NCBI GenBank assembly: GCA_031286005.1
Contig: JAITVC010000127.1
Location: 1-10,013, forward strand
Direction: 5' to 3'
DNA from: Bacteroidales bacterium
GTDB taxonomy: Bacteria > Bacteroidota > Bacteroidia > Bacteroidales > P3
Length of the DNA: 10,013 nucleotides
The position numbers were made by a program, and so were the translations under genes. The notes under the pieces are model-generated. The model had not been told where the DNA came from, made no database searches, and was given only the letters and a program-made list of their open reading frames with translations. Every line of letters begins with the position of its first letter. Position 1 is the stretch's first letter. Positions 7,008-10,013 of the stretch are shown here, in pieces.

Positions 7008-8174
7008 ATGATGAAAAAAATCACATTTACATTGATCGCTTTTGCGATTGCGTTCGTAACTATTTTTGCAGGTTGCAAAAAGGACAAAGATCCGAAAGAC
7101 CAAAATGTTGCAGTAACCAGCGTAACCCTCAACAAAACTACCGACACCCTCGCCATTGATGATGTCGTAACTCTAACCGCCACCGTTCTGCCTGAGAATG
7201 CCACGAACAAAGCCGTAACGTGGTCGATCAGCGATTCGACCGTTGCCAAAGTAGCTAACGGTACTGTAACCGCCCTAAAAGCAGGCCAAACCACCATCAC
7301 GACCACCACCAAAGACGGCAACAAAACGGCAGTCTGCACAATAACAGTAAAAGCCGCAATCGTTGCAGTAACGAGTGTAACCCTCGACCAAACCACCGAC
7401 ACTCTTGCCATTGACGACGTTGTAACCCTAACCGCTACTGTTCTGCCCGAAGATGCTACAAACAAAGCCATAACGTGGTCGAGCAGCGATTCAACCGTTG
7501 CCAAAGTGGCCAACGGCACTGTAACCGCCCTAAAAGCAGGTCAAGCTACCATCACGGTTACCACCGAAGACGGAAACAAAACAGCTGTCTGCACGATAAC
7601 TGTAAAGCTTACCAAATGGGATGTTGCCCCGTATGGAATGGCAAGTTTTGTCACTGCCCAAACATGGATTGTAGGCAATCAAGAATGGTCGGACGCAGTG
7701 CAAACCACCATTTGCAGTGAAAAAACTGATTTTGATGGCGGAGCAACCGGTAATTACAAAGTCGATTGTCGTTCCAATCCCGATTATAAAGGCGATTTGT
7801 TTTCCGGAGAAATGATTAACCAGCACAAAACCGTTCTTTGTCCCGAAGGCTGGCGCATACCCACAAAAGATGATTTTATTGCTTTGAATATAGCACTTGG
7901 CGGAGTAGACACAGATAGTACCAGTGCTGAAAACATTGAATTTATCAATGCAAATTATCTCAACCCTGAAGTTTGGGGTGGTACCTATGGTAGCGTCGCT
8001 AGTGGTAGCGATTTAAACAATCAGGGTACGGTTGCATACTACTGGTCTCAGACAGAAGCCACTACTGAACGCAATAACAATCTGACTATGAACAATAGTG
8101 GTCGCATCCATCCTCAGGACATGAGTAGCAAACGCTATGGCCTTGCACTCCGTTGCGTAAAGGATGTTGAATAG
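7008..8174 (+). CDS. Surface lipoprotein with two Big_2 Ig-like repeats and a FISUMP-type C-terminal domain
   Basis: A 388-residue predicted lipoprotein. The N-terminus has a basic start, a hydrophobic core and lipobox IFAGC with the lipidated Cys at residue 22, followed by a charged KKDKDPKD linker. Residues 34-118 and 119-200 are two bacterial Ig-like group 2 (Big_2) domains, each with the LTATVLPE, ITWSSSD and GTVTALKAG motifs. From W204 onward the protein resembles the Fibrobacter succinogenes major paralogous (FISUMP) domain: a QTWIVGNQEW segment, CPEGWRIPTKDDF, YYWSQTEA, and the closing YGLALRCVKD. Several cysteines (near 243, 263, 284 and 384) could form disulfides outside the cell. 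Such proteins are taken to be surface exposed; binding or adhesion is inferred. Two consecutive ATGs (7008, 7011) could start it; both give the same signal peptide. It has its own candidate promoter and terminator, so it is probably a single-gene unit. Confidence 0.88.
   Translation: MMKKITFTLIAFAIAFVTIFAGCKKDKDPKDQNVAVTSVTLNKTTDTLAIDDVVTLTATVLPENATNKAVTWSISDSTVAKVANGTVTALKAGQTTITTTTKDGNKTAVCTITVKAAIVAVTSVTLDQTTDTLAIDDVVTLTATVLPEDATNKAITWSSSDSTVAKVANGTVTALKAGQATITVTTEDGNKTAVCTITVKLTKWDVAPYGMASFVTAQTWIVGNQEWSDAVQTTICSEKTDFDGGATGNYKVDCRSNPDYKGDLFSGEMINQHKTVLCPEGWRIPTKDDFIALNIALGGVDTDSTSAENIEFINANYLNPEVWGGTYGSVASGSDLNNQGTVAYYWSQTEATTERNNNLTMNNSGRIHPQDMSSKRYGLALRCVKDVE
7107..7607 (+). repeat. Tandem coding repeat, two Big_2 units (period 255 bases)
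   Basis: Unit 1 is 7107-7361 and unit 2 is 7362-7607, in frame with an 85-codon period. Over the 82 aligned codons I count 74 identical residues and 8 replacements (about 90% protein identity). Among the 74 identical residues, 26 use different synonymous codons. The protein is therefore much better conserved than the DNA. Confidence 0.9.
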
Positions 8175-8198
8175 GGAAATCTATTATTTTTTATCTCG

Positions 8199-8234
8199 AC
8201 GAAGGGGCGAAACGTATTTCGCCCCTTCGTTTTT
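8199..8234 (+). terminator. Strong intrinsic terminator after the lipoprotein gene
   Basis: The arms 8199-8212 (ACGAAGGGGCGAAA) and 8217-8230 (TTTCGCCCCTTCGT) pair perfectly over 14 base pairs around the tetraloop CGTA, followed by a T run through 8234. It starts 25 bases after the TAG of the lipoprotein gene. The opposite strand lacks a matching T-tract, so it should act mainly on + strand transcripts and insulate the Fic gene from upstream transcription. Confidence 0.93.
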
Positions 8235-8267
8235 ATGATGAATTTTAATACTTTTTAATTAAAAACA

Positions 8268-8299
8268 TTTGGTAAAATCAAAAAGTATTTGTAATTTTG
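8268..8299 (+). promoter_or_regulatory. Bacteroidota-type promoter for the Fic gene
   Basis: TTTG at 8268-8271 and TAATTTTG at 8292-8299 match the -33 (TTTG) and -7 (TAnnTTTG) elements with a 20-base spacer, within the usual 19-21. The expected start is near 8306, giving a leader of about 104 bases to the ATG at 8410. A second -7-like box, TAAATTTG at 8338-8345, lacks a -33 partner. Confidence 0.68.
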
Positions 8300-8307
8300 C
8301 AAAAAAC

Positions 8308-8338
8308 ACTGCATGTTTTTAGCGATAAAATATGCAGT
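8308..8338 (+). other. 5'-leader hairpin at the predicted Fic transcript start
   Basis: ACTGCATGTTTT (8308-8319) pairs with AAAATATGCAGT (8327-8338) over 12 positions, 11 Watson-Crick and one G-U, with a 7-base loop. It begins within a few bases of the predicted transcription start, so it would sit at the very 5' end of the mRNA. As DNA it could also be an operator for a dimeric repressor. The rest of the leader, 8339-8409, is strongly A+T-rich with AAGAAG just before the ATG, and holds nothing else I recognise. Confidence 0.45.
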
Positions 8339-8409
8339 AAATTTGTTTTATATTTAAAAATACTACATATCTTTTGCGCTTTTTTGTGCAGAAAAAAATA
8401 TAAAGAAGC

Positions 8410-9453
8410 ATGAGAAAATTTGATTATTCATTTTTGAAGAATTCGTTGTTGCCGGCCAATTTACTTAACGTTACTAACAGTATTGCTGAACTGAAAGCAC
8501 TTGACAATATCCGCAAGCATGATTTTCAAGAGATTTTTACAAAACTGGAAAGTATTGCAAAAGTACAATCCGTAAAAGGGTCGAATGCCATTGAGGATAT
8601 TATTACCACCGATAAACGTATTGAGGAGATTGTTAATCAATCGTCCGCACCGCTCAATCACAACGAGCAAGAGATTGCAGGTTATCGTGATGCTTTGAAT
8701 ACTATTCATAATGGTTTTGAAAATATTTCGCTTGATGAACGAACTATTTTAAGTCTTCATTCGGTTTTGCTTTCTTTTACCGAAATAGGAGGAGGAAATT
8801 ATAAAACTTCCGACAATGTTATTTTGGAAATTGATAAAGATGGTAACCGAAAAATACGCTTTATGCCGACAAAAGCCACAGAAACACAATCGGCCATGCA
8901 ACAACTTGTTTTTGCATTTATGGATGCAAATAATGATAGCGGAATAAATAAATTGCTTTTAATTCCGTGCTTTATCCTCGATTTTTTGTGTATTCATCCA
9001 TTTTCTGACGGAAACGGAAGAATGTCAAGATTGCTTTCTCTACTGCTATTATACAAAGCCGGTTTTGATGCGGGAAAGTACATTTCTTTTGAAGAACAAA
9101 TCAACAAAAACAAAAAATCTTACTACGAAGCACTGCAAAAATCTTCCAAAAATTGGGAAAATAATGCGAATGATTACTTGCCGTTTATCGAAAATTTTAT
9201 TTTCACACTACTCATTTGCTATAAAGAACTTGACAAACGATTTGCCCTTATTCAGATCAAAAAAGTTTCAAAACGAGAACGCGTAGAGCAAACCATACTT
9301 AATAGTTTACTACCACTCGGCAAACGAGAAATCAATTATATTTTGCCCGATATTTCGGCGACGACCATAGAAGCAGTTGTTTCGCAAATGATAAAGCTTG
9401 GAAAAATAAAAAAAATAGGAACATTTAAAAATGCGAAGTATATCAAAAGTTGA
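8410..9453 (+). CDS. Fic-family protein (putative AMP transferase), class II autoinhibited type
   Basis: A 347-residue cytoplasmic protein. The Fic core motif is intact as HPFSDGNGRMSR (residues 196-207), with catalytic H196, the acidic D200 for metal, and both arginines. Fic enzymes with this motif usually move AMP from ATP to a hydroxyl group of a target protein. Upstream, SNAIED at residues 58-63 fits the inhibitory-helix motif (S/T)xxxE(G/N), with E62 kept but Asp in the last position; its N-terminal place makes this a class II, self-inhibited protein. A flap-like segment precedes the core (around GGGNYKTSDNVI). The C-terminal part after about residue 285 looks like a small winged helix (REINYILPDISATTIEAVVSQM), which often goes with DNA binding. 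No separate antitoxin gene is adjacent. The gene is clearly A+T-richer than its neighbours, suggesting a separate origin. Target unknown. Confidence 0.9.
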   Translation: MRKFDYSFLKNSLLPANLLNVTNSIAELKALDNIRKHDFQEIFTKLESIAKVQSVKGSNAIEDIITTDKRIEEIVNQSSAPLNHNEQEIAGYRDALNTIHNGFENISLDERTILSLHSVLLSFTEIGGGNYKTSDNVILEIDKDGNRKIRFMPTKATETQSAMQQLVFAFMDANNDSGINKLLLIPCFILDFLCIHPFSDGNGRMSRLLSLLLLYKAGFDAGKYISFEEQINKNKKSYYEALQKSSKNWENNANDYLPFIENFIFTLLICYKELDKRFALIQIKKVSKRERVEQTILNSLLPLGKREINYILPDISATTIEAVVSQMIKLGKIKKIGTFKNAKYIKS

Positions 9454-9484
9454 CACCTCCCTCATACCATTCAAAAACCACAAA

Positions 9485-10013
9485 ATGAAAAAAATCATAA
9501 TCCTACTAACCTCATTGCTCCTTGCTGCAACCGACCTTAATGCGCAAGTGTGGAGCATCGGCGTTTTTCCGGACAACGTTACCGCAACATTATCCAACGG
9601 TACGCTTACCATTTCCGGAACGGGAAAGATGAGGAATTGGAGGGTGGATGCTCCGGATGGCGCTGACCCTATTGTGTATAATAATTCTGAGGTCAGGCGT
9701 ATTATCATTGAAGATGGAGTAACGCATATCGGAAATTATGCATTTTCCACTTGCAAAAACTTGACTTCTGTAAGCATTGGCAAGGGCGTAAAGAGTATCG
9801 GACAATCCGCATTTATTATTTGCGAAGCTTTACCTTCGATTATTATTCCGGAGAATGTAACGAGTATTGGAGCTCAAGCGTTTCTTGGTTGTACCAATTT
9901 GGCTGTAGTGTTCTTTGAAGGCAACATGCCAACGTTTGGCAGTGATGTTTTCAACAATGAAAATGGTGAACCGGATTTAACACTGTGTTATACCCCCGAA
10001 GCAACCGGTTGGG
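9485..10013 (+). CDS. Secreted BspA-like leucine-rich-repeat protein, N-terminal part (3' end outside window)
   Basis: The frame is open from ATG 9485 to the window end, giving 176 codons with no stop. Residues 1-20 are a signal peptide (MKKIIILLTSLLLAA... ending LNA|Q). The next segment, with NGTLTISGTGKMRNW, is the beta-rich lead-in often seen before BspA repeats. From about residue 78 there are LRR_5 (BspA-type) repeats of about 23 residues: GVTHIGNYAFSTCKNLTSVSI, then VKSIGQSAFIICEALPSIII, then VTSIGAQAFLGCTNLAVVFF, then MPTFGSDVF. Proteins of this kind are surface or secreted adhesins in oral and gut Bacteroidota; a T9SS sorting domain may follow outside the window. Only 31 bases separate it from the Fic gene, with no terminator or clear promoter, so it may share the Fic transcript. 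Its base composition is like that of the upstream genes, not Fic. Confidence 0.87.
   Translation, partial: MKKIIILLTSLLLAATDLNAQVWSIGVFPDNVTATLSNGTLTISGTGKMRNWRVDAPDGADPIVYNNSEVRRIIIEDGVTHIGNYAFSTCKNLTSVSIGKGVKSIGQSAFIICEALPSIIIPENVTSIGAQAFLGCTNLAVVFFEGNMPTFGSDVFNNENGEPDLTLCYTPEATGW

Noticed and set aside
6962..7519. A 185-codon open frame on the minus strand across the first Big_2 repeats
   Set aside because: It mirrors the repeated codons of the lipoprotein gene, its product is low-complexity Val/Thr-rich sequence, and it runs across the promoter region of a well-supported gene.
8199..8234. Possibility that the terminator works on both strands
   Set aside because: The minus strand has no T-tract after the stem, so only + strand termination is supported.
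8410..9453. Reading Fic as the toxin of a two-gene toxin-antitoxin pair
   Set aside because: No small antitoxin gene lies before or after it, and the inhibitory motif is within the protein itself, as in class II Fic proteins.
9310..9708. A 132-codon open frame on the minus strand across the end of Fic and the start of the BspA-like gene
   Set aside because: Both + strand genes are well supported here, and the minus-strand product has no recognisable motif.

Overview
The window reads as chromosomal DNA of a Bacteroidota bacterium, most likely order Bacteroidales. The signs are a protein with a type IX secretion (T9SS) C-terminal sorting domain, a C69-family dipeptidase, a Big_2/FISUMP-type lipoprotein and a BspA-like leucine-rich-repeat protein. 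Starts are A-rich without a clear Shine-Dalgarno, and the -7 boxes fit the Bacteroidota form TAnnTTTG. All recognised genes are on the + strand. I saw no tRNA, rRNA, CRISPR array, insertion sequence or phage gene.

Region 1 (1-6766) looks like one tightly packed run of genes. It holds the 3' end of a C69 dipeptidase, a 45-base gap, a 1364-residue secreted multidomain T9SS protein, NAD kinase (start overlapping the previous stop by one base), and a membrane-embedded AraC-type regulator with seven predicted membrane segments (start overlapping the nadK stop by four bases). Two strong hairpins lie inside coding sequence near the 5' ends of the T9SS gene and nadK.

Region 2 (6767-8234) is a 241-base regulatory gap and a lipoprotein gene with two Big_2 repeats and a FISUMP-like C-terminal domain. 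The gap has four GTAAA elements spaced 11, 10 and 20 bases apart, then a -7 box with no recognisable -33 box. The lipoprotein gene ends in a very strong intrinsic terminator. The arrangement suggests, but does not prove, that the neighbouring AraC-type protein controls the lipoprotein gene.

Region 3 (8235-10013) starts with a well-formed promoter and a 5'-leader hairpin, followed by an AT-rich Fic-family gene with an intact catalytic motif and an N-terminal inhibitory-helix motif. After 31 bases comes the start of a secreted BspA-like leucine-rich-repeat protein, cut by the window end. The Fic gene is visibly poorer in G+C than the genes on both sides, so it may have been acquired separately.

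The common theme is cell-surface and secreted proteins plus a membrane-bound regulator. NAD kinase is the one housekeeping enzyme, and it sits unexpectedly between a giant surface protein and that regulator. I found no clearly new defence or mobile system. The most testable points are the phased repeat array, the two intragenic hairpins and the Fic locus.
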